A stretch of 64,000 nt of DNA from Pseudomonas xionganensis (GTDB lineage Bacteria; Pseudomonadota; Gammaproteobacteria; Pseudomonadales; Pseudomonadaceae): NCBI RefSeq assembly GCF_009763245.1, contig NZ_WKJZ01000001.1, positions 2,310,941-2,374,940 on the forward strand, given 5' to 3'. Positions 47,062-56,697 of the stretch are shown piece after piece. The notes beneath the pieces were generated by a model. That model had not been told where the DNA came from. It did no database searches and was given only the letters and a program-made list of their open reading frames with translations. How positions within the stretch are numbered: the stretch's first letter is position 1; every line of letters starts with the position of its first letter. A program made the position numbers and the translations under genes.

Positions 47062-47988
47062 TCAGGCCGGCTCGGGCTGTTTGTCCTGGGCGGCAATCTG
47101 TTGGCAGATCTCGATGATCTGCTCGCGCATCCAACGGTTGGCCGGGTCCTGGTCGGTGCTTTCGTGCCAGTACAGGTGGGTTTCCAGGGGCGCCATATCC
47201 TTGAGCGGCAGGGGGATATAGTGCAAGCCGTTGCGCCGGGCGAAGCGCTCGGGCACGGTCATGGCCATGTCGGTGTTCTGCAGCACCGTGGTGGCCATCA
47301 GGTAATGCTGGGAACGCAGGGCAATCTTGCGCTGGATACCCATGCGCCCCAGGGCCAGGTCGACATGACCAAGACCGCTGCGACGGCTGGAGATATGGAT
47401 ATGGGTCAGGCCCATGTACTCGTCCAGGCTGATCTTGTCCTTGGCCAGGGGATGGCCCTGGCGCATGGCGCAGACGTAACGGTCCTCCAGCAGCTTGACG
47501 TGGCGCACCTGGGGGTCGGTATTGAGCGGCGCGTCCACGGCGAAATCCAGGCGCCCGGCGGCCAGCTCCTTGGTGGTGTCGCGGCGGCGCGCCAGCATGC
47601 TCTCGATATTGACGTTGGGCGCCATGCGCCGCAGGCGCTGGAACAGCAGGGGCAGGACCATGGCCTCGGTCAGGTCGGTCATGCTGATGCGGTAGGTCTT
47701 GTTGGCCTGGGCCGGGTTGAAGGTGCGGCTTTCCTGCACCGAGATGCGCAGCTGCTGCAGGGCGTTGCGCACCGGGCCGATGATGTTCTGCGCCATGGGT
47801 GTGGGCACCATGCCCTGGGCGGTACGCACGAACAGCGGGTCGTTGAAGGTCTCGCGCAGACGCGCCAGGGCATTGGATACCGCCGGCTGGGTGATGCCGA
47901 CGATCTGCCCGGCGCGGGTCAGGTTGGCCTCGGTGTAGATGGCGTCGAAGACCACGAAGAGGTTCAGGTCGACCTTGTTCAGATTCAT
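47062..47988 (-). CDS. LysR family transcriptional regulator
   Basis: 308 residues from ATG 47988. Helix-turn-helix NLFVVFDAIYTEANLTRAGQIVGITQPAVSNALARLRE (positions 10-47), then a NodD/NahR-like effector domain (TYRISMTDLTEAMVLPLLFQRL). It is divergent from an acyl-CoA dehydrogenase gene 163 nt away, which is the most likely target. The gap holds an AT-rich TATATCGGTGATGAATGTTTATA-like box of LysR form, seen near 48029-48051. Ligand unknown. Confidence 0.88.
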   Translation of the reverse strand: MNLNKVDLNLFVVFDAIYTEANLTRAGQIVGITQPAVSNALARLRETFNDPLFVRTAQGMVPTPMAQNIIGPVRNALQQLRISVQESRTFNPAQANKTYRISMTDLTEAMVLPLLFQRLRRMAPNVNIESMLARRRDTTKELAAGRLDFAVDAPLNTDPQVRHVKLLEDRYVCAMRQGHPLAKDKISLDEYMGLTHIHISSRRSGLGHVDLALGRMGIQRKIALRSQHYLMATTVLQNTDMAMTVPERFARRNGLHYIPLPLKDMAPLETHLYWHESTDQDPANRWMREQIIEICQQIAAQDKQPEPA

Positions 47989-48151
47989 TGCACGCTCACT
48001 CCGAGTGATGATCGCTATCAGTTGAACATATATCGGTGATGAATGTTTATACACGACGAGAATAGATTAGATAAATCCTACTCCCTGATCTAGCATCATT
48101 TTCACTTCACCGAATCACCCATTCACACTCAGTGTCAGAAGGTAGCCGCCC

Positions 48152-49381
48152 ATGGATTTCGCCTACTCCCCCAAGGTCCAGGAACTGCGTGAACGTGTCA
48201 GCGCGTTTATGGAGGCCCATGTTTACCCAGCCGAAGCCGTGTTCGAGCAGCAGGTAGCCGAAGGCGATCGCTGGCAGCCCACCGCGATCATGGAAGAGCT
48301 GAAAACCAAGGCCAAGGCTGAAGGCCTGTGGAACCTGTTTCTGCCGGAATCCGAGCTGGGCGCCGGCCTGACCAACACCGAATACGCGCCTCTGGCCGAA
48401 ATCATGGGCAGCTCGCTGATTGGCCCGGAGCCGTTCAACTGCGCAGCGCCGGACACCGGCAATATGGAAGTGCTGGTGCGCTACGGCAATGAGGCGCAGA
48501 AGGAACAGTGGCTCAAGCCATTGCTGGACGGCACCATCCGCTCTGCCTTCGCCATGACCGAGCCGGGCGTGGCCTCATCCGATGCCACCAATATGGAAGC
48601 CCGCGCCGTGCGCGAGGGTGACGAGTGGGTGATCAACGGCCGCAAGTGGTGGACCTCCGGCGCCTGCGATCCGCGCTGCAAGATCATGATCTTCATGGGC
48701 CTGACCAACCCGGACGGCCCGCGCCACCAGCAACACTCGATGATCCTGGTGCCGATGGACGCCCCGGGCGTGAAAGTGCTGCGTCCGCTGCCGGTATTCG
48801 GCTATGACGATGCGCCCCACGGCCACGCCGAGGTGCTGTTCGAGAACGTACGTGTGCCCTACGAAAACGTGCTGCTGGGTGAGGGCCGTGGCTTCGAGAT
48901 CGCCCAGGGCCGCCTTGGCCCAGGCCGCATCCACCACTGCATGCGCTCTATCGGCATGGCCGAGCGTGCACTGAAACTGATGTGCGAGCGTTCCATCAGC
49001 CGTACCGCCTTCGGCAAGCCCCTGGCTCGCCTGGGGGGCAATATCGATCACATCGCCGACTCGCGCATGGAGATCAATATGGCCCGTCTGCTGACCCTCA
49101 ATGCGGCCTATATGATGGATACCGTGGGCAACAAGGTCGCCGCCAGCGAAATCGCCCAGATCAAGGTGGTGGCACCCAATGTGGCGCTGAAAGTGATCGA
49201 CCGCGCCATCCAGATCCACGGCGGTGCCGGGGTGTCCAACGATTTCCCGCTGGCCTACTGGTACGCCATGCAGCGCACCCTGCGCCTGGCCGACGGCCCG
49301 GATGAAGTGCACCGCGCGGCCATCGGCAAGTTCGAGATCGGCAAGTACATGCCCCGCGACATGATGAAAGCCAGCCGCTGA
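48152..49381 (+). CDS. Acyl-CoA dehydrogenase family protein (ACAD10/11-like)
   Basis: 409 residues. FAD-dependent dehydrogenase with [20 protein letters not shown] (signature 1), [47 protein letters not shown] and a C-terminal [34 protein letters not shown]. The signature RxxHCMR and GPDEVH resemble the ACAD10/ACAD11 group, which handle branched or 4-hydroxy acyl-CoAs. The start is preceded by AGAAGGTAG. The substrate is unknown. Confidence 0.88.
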   Translation: MDFAYSPKVQELRERVSAFMEAHVYPAEAVFEQQVAEGDRWQPTAIMEELKTKAKAEGLWNLFLPESELGAGLTNTEYAPLAEIMGSSLIGPEPFNCAAPDTGNMEVLVRYGNEAQKEQWLKPLLDGTIRSAFAMTEPGVASSDATNMEARAVREGDEWVINGRKWWTSGACDPRCKIMIFMGLTNPDGPRHQQHSMILVPMDAPGVKVLRPLPVFGYDDAPHGHAEVLFENVRVPYENVLLGEGRGFEIAQGRLGPGRIHHCMRSIGMAERALKLMCERSISRTAFGKPLARLGGNIDHIADSRMEINMARLLTLNAAYMMDTVGNKVAASEIAQIKVVAPNVALKVIDRAIQIHGGAGVSNDFPLAYWYAMQRTLRLADGPDEVHRAAIGKFEIGKYMPRDMMKASR

Positions 49382-49391
49382 TCGAAGCGCC

Positions 49392-49439
49392 GCCTCCCCA
49401 TGCCGCTTGCCGGGAGCCCGGCAAGCGGCATGGGGAGGC
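49392..49439 (+). terminator. Very long perfect hairpin after acyl-CoA dehydrogenase
   Basis: GCCTCCCCATGCCGCTTGCC (and three more bases to 49414) pairs perfectly with 49417-49439 over 23 bp around a 2-nt centre. There is no T-tract, so it is only a probable terminator. It begins 11 nt after the stop codon. Confidence 0.6.
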
Positions 49440-49443
49440 TATG

Positions 49444-50396
49444 TCCCAATAGCAGGTTGCATGGTGCGCCCAGTCACCTCATGGATGCAGTGAACCTTCT
49501 GGATACGCTGCTGATAACGCTCAAGCATGCGCCGCCAGCTTAGGTAATTCGCGAGGTAGTGGGTAGCGACATTATGAAAGCGAGTCATCAAAGTCTTTAG
49601 ACGGCTGTGTTAGGTATTAACGTTTTGAATGTGGAAAGTGCCCTGTCTTATCAGATCGCCAGGACGCGAGTGAAGGACATGGTGAATAATGCCCTGAAGG
49701 TGAACAAAGTTGGTGTAGATCGCTGCGCCGCCATCACACAAGTCGGCGCTGAGGTCGATCAGCGACAGTAAGGCTTACTCGTACATGCCTCGCATCCAGT
49801 TTCTCCAACTTAAAGTCTGTGGTTTGTCCTTCATAATCACGAACCACCATGGCCGGAATCTGATCTCTGCTTGTGCCGCGCGTTTTGCCGACGCCACCCC
49901 TTTTGCGGGGACGTGGCTGCTGTGCTGACCCTGGGGGGCACCGGAAAAAACGTTTTGTCGACTTCAACGATTCCCGCCTCATGTACAGCATAATGCTGGG
50001 CCGCGCAGGCCAGGAAGTGATGGCGCCAGAGAAAGGATGTGTTCTTGCTGATGCCACACCGTTTGGCCGCCTTGCGAATGCTTAGTCCGCTGATCAGCGC
50101 CAGGGCATAGGCTTTCTAACGCTCGGGATAGTGCAAGCGACAAGGCCGCTATTCGACACAGCGGAACTCGTCCGTCGAGGCGACCGGCAACGATAACGGC
50201 GTGAACCGCGTGATCAGCCTCATCGGGCAAGGTGCTCTGCTTTCGCTTAGCAATACGGGCAGCTCTGTAATGCGGTCAAGCTATCAAGAAGCTCGGTTGT
50301 GGGTGGTTCTTGCAAGTCAGATGAAGTGCGGGTTTCTGCTTGGTATAGAGTTGGATAACTTGAGCCAATCAGCACGGAAAGTGCTTGAGTATCCAT
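49444..50396 (-). pseudogene. Decayed IS1595-type (ISXO2-domain) transposase
   Basis: The minus strand holds successive fragments of one transposase in different frames, broken by stops and frameshifts. In order: N terminus from ATG 50396 with LLDSLTALQSCPYC (zinc ribbon start), GSRRYRCR, then [33 protein letters not shown] (helix-turn-helix, about 50115-50000), [15 protein letters not shown], a basic [19 protein letters not shown] KGW stretch, and the C-terminal NVNTYHSRLKTLMTRFHNVATHYLANYLSWRRML catalytic-domain end (short form: HSRLK). Base composition is poorer in GC than the neighbours. Terminal repeats were not identified. The gap to 50491 (DUF1272) shows nothing else. Confidence 0.75.
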
Positions 50397-50491
50397 GGTG
50401 AGAAGAACTCCCGAGCGGATTCCCGCCATAAAGTTTAGCCCTTGAAACACTGTATTTGGATGTAACTACCTGTTAAGGGCAGCCGCTGGGC

Positions 50492-50713
50492 TTATGCACG
50501 CGCTGACTGGACGCTGGTTACTGCGTCAGTTTTGCCTGCTGGCCGCCGCGGTCGGCGCACCAGTTCGCCAGCGCAATTGGGGCATACGCCCTGCAGGCGC
50601 GTTTCACCGCAGGCACGACAGAAAGTGCATTCGAATGAGCAGATCAGCGCATCTGGCGTATCAGCCGGTAGATCGCAGTCGCAGCATTCACAGTTGGGGC
50701 GCAGTTGCAGCAT
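50492..50713 (-). CDS. DUF1272 domain zinc-ribbon-like protein
   Basis: 73 residues. Cysteine pairs in LRPNCECCDCDLP, CSFECTFCRACGE and VCPNCAGELVRRP form the DUF1272 zinc-binding pattern; nine cysteines are present. Basic C-terminal tail. Small cytoplasmic protein of unknown function, common in Pseudomonas. Confidence 0.85.
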   Translation of the reverse strand: MLQLRPNCECCDCDLPADTPDALICSFECTFCRACGETRLQGVCPNCAGELVRRPRRPAGKTDAVTSVQSARA

Positions 50714-50821
50714 CGCTGTTCGTCCCTGGGGTGAGGAATCAGCCAGCAGCTTAACGCCAGAGGCGGAAGAGCGAGCAGCCCCTGTTTTCCAGGGGCTGCA
50801 TATCGCGCACTGAGCGCCGAA

Positions 50822-51091
50822 TTATTCCGGCATGCTCCACGGCTCCAGGGCAAAACCCTGCTGGCTCAGTTGTTCGCGGGATTGCTGCAGCACGCTGGCC
50901 AGTTGTGCGGGGTCGCTGTAGGTGCTGCTGGACAGCTGGGTGCGGCCGAGCAGACGGGTGCTGGTGCGGTCAATCACGCTCAGGCTGAGGTTGCCAGTGC
51001 CATCCTGAGGTGCCCAGGCCACACACTGGAAGGGTTGAAAGGCGCGGTCGGCAATCAGCAGTGCATCGTTAAAACGCAGCGGGGCGTTCAT
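50822..51091 (-). CDS. Conserved hypothetical small protein
   Basis: 89 residues from ATG 51091 (GGAGAAACC upstream). Contains LRFNDALLIADRAFQPFQCVAWA and later LGRTQLSSSTYSDPAQLASVLQQ, here cited by their first parts (RFNDALLIADRAFQPF; SSSTYSDPAQLA). No signal peptide or membrane helix. I recognise the style of a Pseudomonas conserved hypothetical but no domain. Convincing start and codon use, unknown function. Confidence 0.6.
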   Translation of the reverse strand: MNAPLRFNDALLIADRAFQPFQCVAWAPQDGTGNLSLSVIDRTSTRLLGRTQLSSSTYSDPAQLASVLQQSREQLSQQGFALEPWSMPE

Positions 51092-51276
51092 GGGGTCGGT
51101 TTCTCCGAGTTGATCCCAAATCTTCAAGGGCCAGCGCTTGCTTCACGCTGGCCAGTCATAGCTGTTGATGACCGATGATGACTGCGGAGTCACACGTCTG
51201 AACAAAAATGCAAGAAATTGTCCGTTAAATCACATTTTTTCCACTGAGAGGCCGATTTATGCAGCCTCACAGCGGC

Positions 51277-52098
51277 TCAGCATACGGCCAGCAACTGGCG
51301 TAGATGGTGGGCTACATAGTTCTGGAAGCGTTGATCCCCCCAGTAGCCCAAGTGGCTCAAGGGGGTGTGGCGGGCATACCAGGGGCCAACCGGCATGGCA
51401 CGATCTTCGGCCACCACAGCGGCATAGCTGGGCAGGGGGCGTAGGGGGTAACCCAATGGATCGGCCGGCGCATAGAGATTGAGCCAGCGCGCCTGTTCGC
51501 GCAGGGCATTGGGCAGGCAGTTGCCGGGAAAGCGAATCGGCACAACCGGGTCGCAGGCGAAGGTAAACAGAGGGATATTGCAGCCGAAGGTGATCAGCCC
51601 ACAGAGGGTTTCCAGGGCCAGAAAAGGGTCCAGCGGGCAGCATTCTGCTTTATTGATGCGCTGCTGATCCCAAGCGAAGTTGGAGAAGATATGCCCGCCC
51701 AGTGAATGGGCCAGCACCACCAGCGGAGTGTCGGCATCCACCTTGGCGCGCAGGGCTTGCAAGCCCTGGCGCAGGCACTGATGCACCTCTTCATAGGTGG
51801 TGTCATAGGCCTGGCTGACCTTGCGGTAACCGCTGGCATCGCCAAGAAACAGGGTGACGATACGTCTGAGCCAGCGCCAGCGCACCGGTTGGTCCCGCAG
51901 GCGGGCCAGGTAATCGTACTGGCGGTTATCCAGCACGCTGGCCCAGTACAGGCTCTGGAAGGCCACCTGATCGGCCTCGACACCAAGGCGCTGGCGCAGC
52001 CCGGCGATCAGTCCCTGGGCAAAGGCATGCTGGCCTTCATCGTTGCGTTCGTCGGGTTGTGTGCCGATGCCGTGAATAATGGCGACTGCAAGTTTCAC
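51277..52098 (-). CDS. Alpha/beta-fold lipase-like hydrolase
   Basis: 273 residues from GTG 52098 with AAGGA 9 nt upstream. The N-terminal VAIIHGIGTQPDERN and the nucleophile elbow VVLAHSLGGHIFSNFAW (Ser in HSLGG) mark an alpha/beta hydrolase of a large, lipase-like kind. A DP segment (APADPLGYPLRPL) probably provides the Asp, and the C-terminal HTPLSHLGYW the His. No signal peptide, so cytoplasmic. It sits 27 nt from the patatin gene on the same strand, which suggests a lipid-related pair. Confidence 0.8.
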   Translation of the reverse strand: MKLAVAIIHGIGTQPDERNDEGQHAFAQGLIAGLRQRLGVEADQVAFQSLYWASVLDNRQYDYLARLRDQPVRWRWLRRIVTLFLGDASGYRKVSQAYDTTYEEVHQCLRQGLQALRAKVDADTPLVVLAHSLGGHIFSNFAWDQQRINKAECCPLDPFLALETLCGLITFGCNIPLFTFACDPVVPIRFPGNCLPNALREQARWLNLYAPADPLGYPLRPLPSYAAVVAEDRAMPVGPWYARHTPLSHLGYWGDQRFQNYVAHHLRQLLAVC

Positions 52099-52125
52099 AC
52101 GTACCGTCCTTGGTCATATTAGCGC

Positions 52126-53205
52126 TCAGAGTGGTTGCAGGCGCTCCAGCAGGCGGCCGCTATCGGCCAGTTCGAGGAACTCGTCACCCAGGCGCTGGCT
52201 CTCGGCCATGGCCTGGCGCCAGTAGCGCTCACGACCGACATCGTCACCCAGGTAGCGGCTGAAGTCCTTGCGATCTGGCAGTTTGCCATGAGGCAGTCGC
52301 GCCAGATAGTCACGGGAGGGCGCCAATAGCAGCACATCCTGCAAGCGAGCCGTGTCGGCGCGGCGCCAGGGCAGGCTCTTGTCGAACCAGCCGGGTATAA
52401 CCCGGTCGGTGAAATGCGGGTACAGGACGATATCGCTGCCGCTGTAGGGCAGATCCAGGTGATAGTCGAGCAGGCCGCCGTCGCGGTAGGTGCCGGGACC
52501 GGCGCCGGGAATGTCGCGGATGCCCTGCATCACCATGGGGATGGAGCCGGAGGCGAGCAGGGCGTGACGCAGGTTGTCGCCGTCCAGGGGCAGATAGCGC
52601 GAGGGAAAGTCGCGCAACGCCTGGAGCGGTGGCGCCTGGCGACCGTCATGCAGGATCACCCGCTCGAAATGCCGAGCCAGGCGCGCGCGGCCCAGCAGGT
52701 TGTTGCCGATCACCGAGCCGAGCCCCAGACCGAGAGCGCCGCGGTGATCGTGCTGGAGCAGGCCATGGCTTTTGACCACCACGATATTCAGACGGTAGTG
52801 CGGGTTGCTGAGAATCTGCTGGTCCTGACTCTGCAACAACTCGTTCAGCATCAGGCGGCAACTTTGGGTCACCTCGGCCATGCTCACGCCCTTGGCAAAA
52901 CGCTGGGCGGTATAGAGTTCGCCCAGGCGGCGAAGGCCGGCGGCGGCATCCGGCAGACAGGCGCTGGCGAAACGCCAGGAGCCAATGGAGGCGCCAATCA
53001 GAGCGCGCTCGCGGGGCGCTCGGGGTAGCCAGTCGCCAAACAGGGCCAGGTCCAGGCCCTGAATCCCCAATGCCTTGGGACCGCCCGCCGCCCCCGGCAG
53101 TATCCCTACATCGCCCGGCTGCAGCCCCTGCTGGCGGATACGCTGGAAAGCCCGCGGCCCGGCTTTGATGGTCAGGGCAGGGGACTTGATTTGAAATGCA
53201 GTCAT
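52126..53205 (-). CDS. Patatin-like phospholipase
   Basis: 359 residues from ATG 53205 with GGAG 7 nt upstream. Patatin serine esterases use a Ser-Asp dyad. The oxyanion-hole glycine loop is GAAGGPKALG, the nucleophile motif is GASIGSW (Ser) and the Asp lies in YRDGGLLDYH (DGG). Both dyad parts are intact. Substrate likely phospholipid or lysophospholipid. It precedes the lipase-like gene in a probable operon. Confidence 0.85.
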   Translation of the reverse strand: MTAFQIKSPALTIKAGPRAFQRIRQQGLQPGDVGILPGAAGGPKALGIQGLDLALFGDWLPRAPRERALIGASIGSWRFASACLPDAAAGLRRLGELYTAQRFAKGVSMAEVTQSCRLMLNELLQSQDQQILSNPHYRLNIVVVKSHGLLQHDHRGALGLGLGSVIGNNLLGRARLARHFERVILHDGRQAPPLQALRDFPSRYLPLDGDNLRHALLASGSIPMVMQGIRDIPGAGPGTYRDGGLLDYHLDLPYSGSDIVLYPHFTDRVIPGWFDKSLPWRRADTARLQDVLLLAPSRDYLARLPHGKLPDRKDFSRYLGDDVGRERYWRQAMAESQRLGDEFLELADSGRLLERLQPL

Positions 53206-53384
53206 GATGAGCTCCGTCACGGCAGGCGAGGATTATAGGGACTGCAGGGAGCAGGCCAAGCCACTTCAGGCGGTGAATGATCCCGATACCGGTCGCTGGA
53301 TGATGCAGCACAGGAATTCAGCTTGGATTAAGTCCAGCGTCTTAGTCTTGACTCGTCGAAAGCAAACCCCTCAAGGAGATTCAC

Positions 53385-53690
53385 ATGAAAGCACTACTTG
53401 CCCTCGTCAGCGCCACTGCCCTGAGCCTTGCATCCGTTGCCCAGGCCCGTGATCTGGGGCCGGATGAGGCCCTTAAACTGCGCGATGCCGGTACTATTCA
53501 ATCCTTCGAGAAACTCAACGCCGTGGCACTGGAGCAGCACCCGGGCGCGGTGGTCGAGGAAACCGAACTGGAAGAAGAATACGGTCGCTATATTTATCAG
53601 GTCGAGGTGCGCGACGCCCAGGGGCAGCAATGGGACCTGGAACTGGATGCGGCCACTGGCCAAGTATTGAAGAACAAGCAGGACGATTGA
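53385..53690 (+). CDS. PepSY domain protein, BqsP-like
   Basis: 101 residues with a cleavable signal peptide ending in SVAQA before RDLG. The mature part is one PepSY domain: DEALKLRDAGTIQSFEKLN, AVALEQHPGAVVEETELEEEYGRYIYQVEV, then LELDAATGQVLKNKQ, cited only by their key residues (ELEEEYGRYIYQVEV). The next gene starts inside its stop codon (TGATG). Its place before a PepSY gene, a response regulator and a kinase matches the bqsPQRS order of P. aeruginosa. Confidence 0.85.
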   Translation: MKALLALVSATALSLASVAQARDLGPDEALKLRDAGTIQSFEKLNAVALEQHPGAVVEETELEEEYGRYIYQVEVRDAQGQQWDLELDAATGQVLKNKQDD

Positions 53691-54016
53691 TGCAGCTTAA
53701 ACCGGGATATCCAGGCCTATTGGCCGGCCTGTTGCTGATGCTGATGCTGATGCTGAGTTTCAGCCTTAGCGCACGGGATCTGAACCATGACGAAGCGCGG
53801 CGCCTGCTGCGTGAAGGGCAGATTCTGCCGCTGGAGCAGATGCTCCAGCGGGCCCGCGAGCGCTATCCCGGTGCAGAATTGCTGGAAGTCGAACTGGAAG
53901 AGGAAGACGGTATCCTGGTTTATGAAGTCGAGTTGATCACGGCAGAAGGGAGTATTCGCGAGCTGGAGCTGGATGCCCGTGACGGGCGCTTGCTCAAAGA
54001 CGAGGTGGAAGACTGA
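53690..54016 (+). CDS. PepSY domain protein, BqsQ-like
   Basis: 108 residues from ATG 53690. Signal peptide or anchor with GLLAGLLLMLMLMLSFSLSA, then a PepSY domain closely like the preceding protein (DEARRLLREGQILPLEQ; LEEEDGILVYEVELIT; LELDARDGRLLKDE). The two are tandem duplicates. It abuts the response regulator gene with no gap, so the four genes are one operon. Confidence 0.84.
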   Translation: MQLKPGYPGLLAGLLLMLMLMLSFSLSARDLNHDEARRLLREGQILPLEQMLQRARERYPGAELLEVELEEEDGILVYEVELITAEGSIRELELDARDGRLLKDEVED

Positions 54017-54685
54017 ATGCGCCTGTTGCTGGTCGAGGACCATGTACCACTGGCCGACGAACTGTTGGCCAGCCTGACTCGCCAGGGCTATGCCGTGGAC
54101 TGGCTGGCCGATGGCCGCGACGCTGCCTATCAGGGCGTCAGCGAACCCTATGACCTGATCATTCTCGACCTCGGTCTGCCTGGCAGACCGGGGCTTGAGG
54201 TGTTGCGTGAATGGCGCGGCGCAGGGCTCAGCACGCCGGTGCTGGTGCTGACGGCGCGCGGCTCCTGGGCCGAGCGTATCGAGGGGCTCAAGGCCGGTGC
54301 CGACGACTACCTGAGCAAACCCTTTCATCCGGAAGAGCTGCAACTGCGTATCCAGGCGCTGCTGCGCCGGGCCAATGGCCTGGCCAACCAGCCAACCCTG
54401 GATGCGGCTGGTTTGCAGCTGGATGAGGCACGCCAGTGCGTCAGCCGTGATGGCCAGGTCATCGAGCTGACCGCAGCCGAGTTTCGTCTGCTGCGCTATT
54501 TCATGCTGCACAGCGGCAAGATCCTGTCCAAGATTCAGCTCAACGAGCACCTGTACGACGGGGAAAGCGAGCGCGATTCCAATGTCATCGAAGTGCATGT
54601 CAATCACTTGCGGCGCAAGCTCGGCCGCGAGGTGATCGAGACCCGTCGCGGCCAGGGCTACCGTTTCACGGGAGACGGCCTTTGA
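54017..54685 (+). CDS. bqsR: OmpR-family response regulator, BqsR/CarR-like
   Basis: 222 residues. Receiver domain with VEDHVPL acidic pocket, phospho-acceptor Asp in [10 protein letters not shown], conserved Thr in VLVLTARG and Lys in [12 protein letters not shown]-terminal winged helix with [20 protein letters not shown] [15 protein letters not shown] and RGQGYRF. Named from the PepSY-PepSY-regulator-kinase order and the nearby TlpQ-like receptor, which matches what I recall of P. aeruginosa PA2659-PA2654. BqsR (CarR) responds to Fe(II) or Ca2+. Confidence 0.78.
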   Translation: MRLLLVEDHVPLADELLASLTRQGYAVDWLADGRDAAYQGVSEPYDLIILDLGLPGRPGLEVLREWRGAGLSTPVLVLTARGSWAERIEGLKAGADDYLSKPFHPEELQLRIQALLRRANGLANQPTLDAAGLQLDEARQCVSRDGQVIELTAAEFRLLRYFMLHSGKILSKIQLNEHLYDGESERDSNVIEVHVNHLRRKLGREVIETRRGQGYRFTGDGL

Positions 54686-56001
54686 GGTCGATTCAGCGGC
54701 GTCTGAGCCTGGGTCTGGTCGGCGTGCTGCTGGTGGTCGGGCTGATCTTGGCCCAGGGCAGTCTGTGGCTGTTCGATCACAGCCTGCGCCGTTACCTGCA
54801 GGAAGGCCTGGAGAATGAGGCGCAGACCCTGATGAGCGCCATCTATAGAGGCCCGCAAGGTTTGCAGCTGGATGAACGACGGCTTAGTGCAGGCTTTCAG
54901 CGGCCCTATTCCGGCCAGTATTTTCGCATCGACTTTGCCGGCGAGGCCTGGCGTTCGCGCTCACTCTGGGATCGAGAGCTGCCCCAGGCGGCCGAACCCG
55001 GTCTGCAAGCGGCCCTGGCTGACGGGCCGGAAGGTCAGCAGTGGCTGATTCTGCGTGCCGATTATCAGCGTTTCGGGCAGGACATCAGTATTCATGTGGC
55101 CCGGGATTACACCCCGGTGCTGGACAGTTTCCAGCGTCTGCAACGGCTGGGTCTGCTGCTGGGCGGTGTGGCACTGGGCGTCATTCTGCTGTTACAGCGT
55201 TTTATCGTGCGTCGCGCCTTGCGTCCTCTGGAACAGGCCCGCCAGCAGATCATGCAATTGCAGCAGGGGCAACGTAGCCAGCTTGAAGAGCAGGTGCCGG
55301 ATGAACTGCAGCCGCTGGTGGCGCAGATCAATCACCTGCTCAGCCATACCGAAGACAGTCTCAAGCGTTCACGCAATGCCCTGGGCAATCTGGGCCATGC
55401 CCTGAAGACGCCGCTGGCGGTGTTGGTCAGCCTGCTGGATCGCGAGGAGTTCAGACAATGCCCCGAACTGCAGGGCGCGCTGCGGCTACAACTGGAGCAT
55501 ATTGAGCAGCGCATTGCCCGGGAGTTGGGCCGTGCGCGTCTGGCAGGCGAAGTGCTGCCGGGGGCGCACTTCGTGTGCGCACGGGAGCTGCCTGAGTTGT
55601 TTGCCACGCTGGAGATGATCCATGGTGGTCATCTCCAGCTGAGCTGGCAGGCCAGCGCTGATCTGCGTCTGCCCTGGGATCGGGAGGATCTGCTGGAACT
55701 GCTCGGCAACCTGCTGGATAACGCCTGCAAATGGGCTGACAGCCGAGTGCAGCTGACTATCGACAGCCATGCAGCAGGCTGTCGCATCCAGATCGAGGAT
55801 GATGGCCCGGGCATCGAACCATCACGTCGTGAACTGGTGCTGAACCGGGGCAGTCGCCTGGATGAGCAGGTCACCGGCCATGGTCTGGGACTGGGTATCG
55901 TGCGCGATATTGTCGATACCTGGGGCGGTCAGATAATGCTCACCGATAGCGCCCTGGGTGGCCTGCAGGTGCGCATCGAGCTGCCATACAGAACCCCCTG
56001 A
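54682..56001 (+). CDS. bqsS: Sensor histidine kinase, BqsS/CarS-like
   Basis: 439 residues from a TTG that overlaps the regulator stop. Two membrane helices (about 10-31 and 153-172) flank a periplasmic sensor of about 120 residues. Then HAMP, an H-box of the form [15 protein letters not shown], and an ATPase domain with [20 protein letters not shown] and [12 protein letters not shown]. The Fe(II)-sensing RExxE motif known for BqsS appears here as QEGLE at 40-44, keeping both Glu but not Arg. Assignment by operon order. Confidence 0.78.
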   Translation: MRSIQRRLSLGLVGVLLVVGLILAQGSLWLFDHSLRRYLQEGLENEAQTLMSAIYRGPQGLQLDERRLSAGFQRPYSGQYFRIDFAGEAWRSRSLWDRELPQAAEPGLQAALADGPEGQQWLILRADYQRFGQDISIHVARDYTPVLDSFQRLQRLGLLLGGVALGVILLLQRFIVRRALRPLEQARQQIMQLQQGQRSQLEEQVPDELQPLVAQINHLLSHTEDSLKRSRNALGNLGHALKTPLAVLVSLLDREEFRQCPELQGALRLQLEHIEQRIARELGRARLAGEVLPGAHFVCARELPELFATLEMIHGGHLQLSWQASADLRLPWDREDLLELLGNLLDNACKWADSRVQLTIDSHAAGCRIQIEDDGPGIEPSRRELVLNRGSRLDEQVTGHGLGLGIVRDIVDTWGGQIMLTDSALGGLQVRIELPYRTP

Positions 56002-56007
56002 GGCGCA

Positions 56008-56598
56008 TTACATGCCGGTGGCGAACTGGCTCAGGTCGATGCTGGCGCGCACCGGCTGCAGGGCCTGGCCGTACTTGCCGAGAATATCCAGGGCATAGTC
56101 GATGCGGTTGCGAATGCGCTGGTCCTCTTCGCTGGCCGCCTGTGGCGTATTCAGCACGGCCTCCACCTGGCGCACGATCAGGTGCTCGGGCAAATAGCAC
56201 AGCCGGCAGTTCTTGTAGCTGGAGGCGCGCAGCTCGCTGATCGGATAGGCGCCGCCGATACCTGAGGAAACCCCCACCAGCAGCCCAGGCTTATGGGCCA
56301 GTTCGGCCTTGCCGGCATAAATGAAGAAGTTCTTGATCGCCGGGCAGGCCATGCCGTTCCACTCCGGAGCGACGATGATCAGGGCATCGGCGGCCTGCAG
56401 TTGCTGGCTATACAAGTCCCAGGGGCCCGCATCTTCAGCCGGCCACAGGGGCAGGGGAGCTAAGCCCAGGTCGATCAGACTGCTCTGTTCCTGAGTGCAC
56501 AGCCCTTGCTGAATCAGACGCTGGCGCAGAAAGCGGGCCACCTTGGACGACTGACTGTTGCTGCGGCTGGAGCCGGCAACCAGGGCGATATTGAGCAT
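56008..56598 (-). CDS. NAD(P)H-dependent FMN reductase
   Basis: 196 residues with a flavodoxin-like fold. FMN-binding segments are LVAGSSRSNSQSSKVARFL at the start and IIVAPEWNGMACPAIKNFFIY in the middle (a PEWNG variant of the usual PEYNxSxPxxLKN). It transfers hydride to FMN or quinones, sometimes reducing azo dyes or chromate. Convergent with the kinase gene (6 nt between stops). Substrate not predictable. Confidence 0.85.
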   Translation of the reverse strand: MLNIALVAGSSRSNSQSSKVARFLRQRLIQQGLCTQEQSSLIDLGLAPLPLWPAEDAGPWDLYSQQLQAADALIIVAPEWNGMACPAIKNFFIYAGKAELAHKPGLLVGVSSGIGGAYPISELRASSYKNCRLCYLPEHLIVRQVEAVLNTPQAASEEDQRIRNRIDYALDILGKYGQALQPVRASIDLSQFATGM

Positions 56599-56697
56599 GA
56601 AGCAACCTCGACAATAAATAAAAAACGCAGACTAGCGGCCGGCCAGTCTGCGTTGCAAGGAAACAGCCGCCAGCGCGGCAGTCAAATAGTGACAAGG

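Noticed and set aside
50247..50450. 67-residue minus-strand open frame as an independent gene
   Set aside because: Its end (LLDSLTALQSCPYC) continues into the zinc ribbon of the broken IS1595-type transposase, so it is the transposase N terminus.
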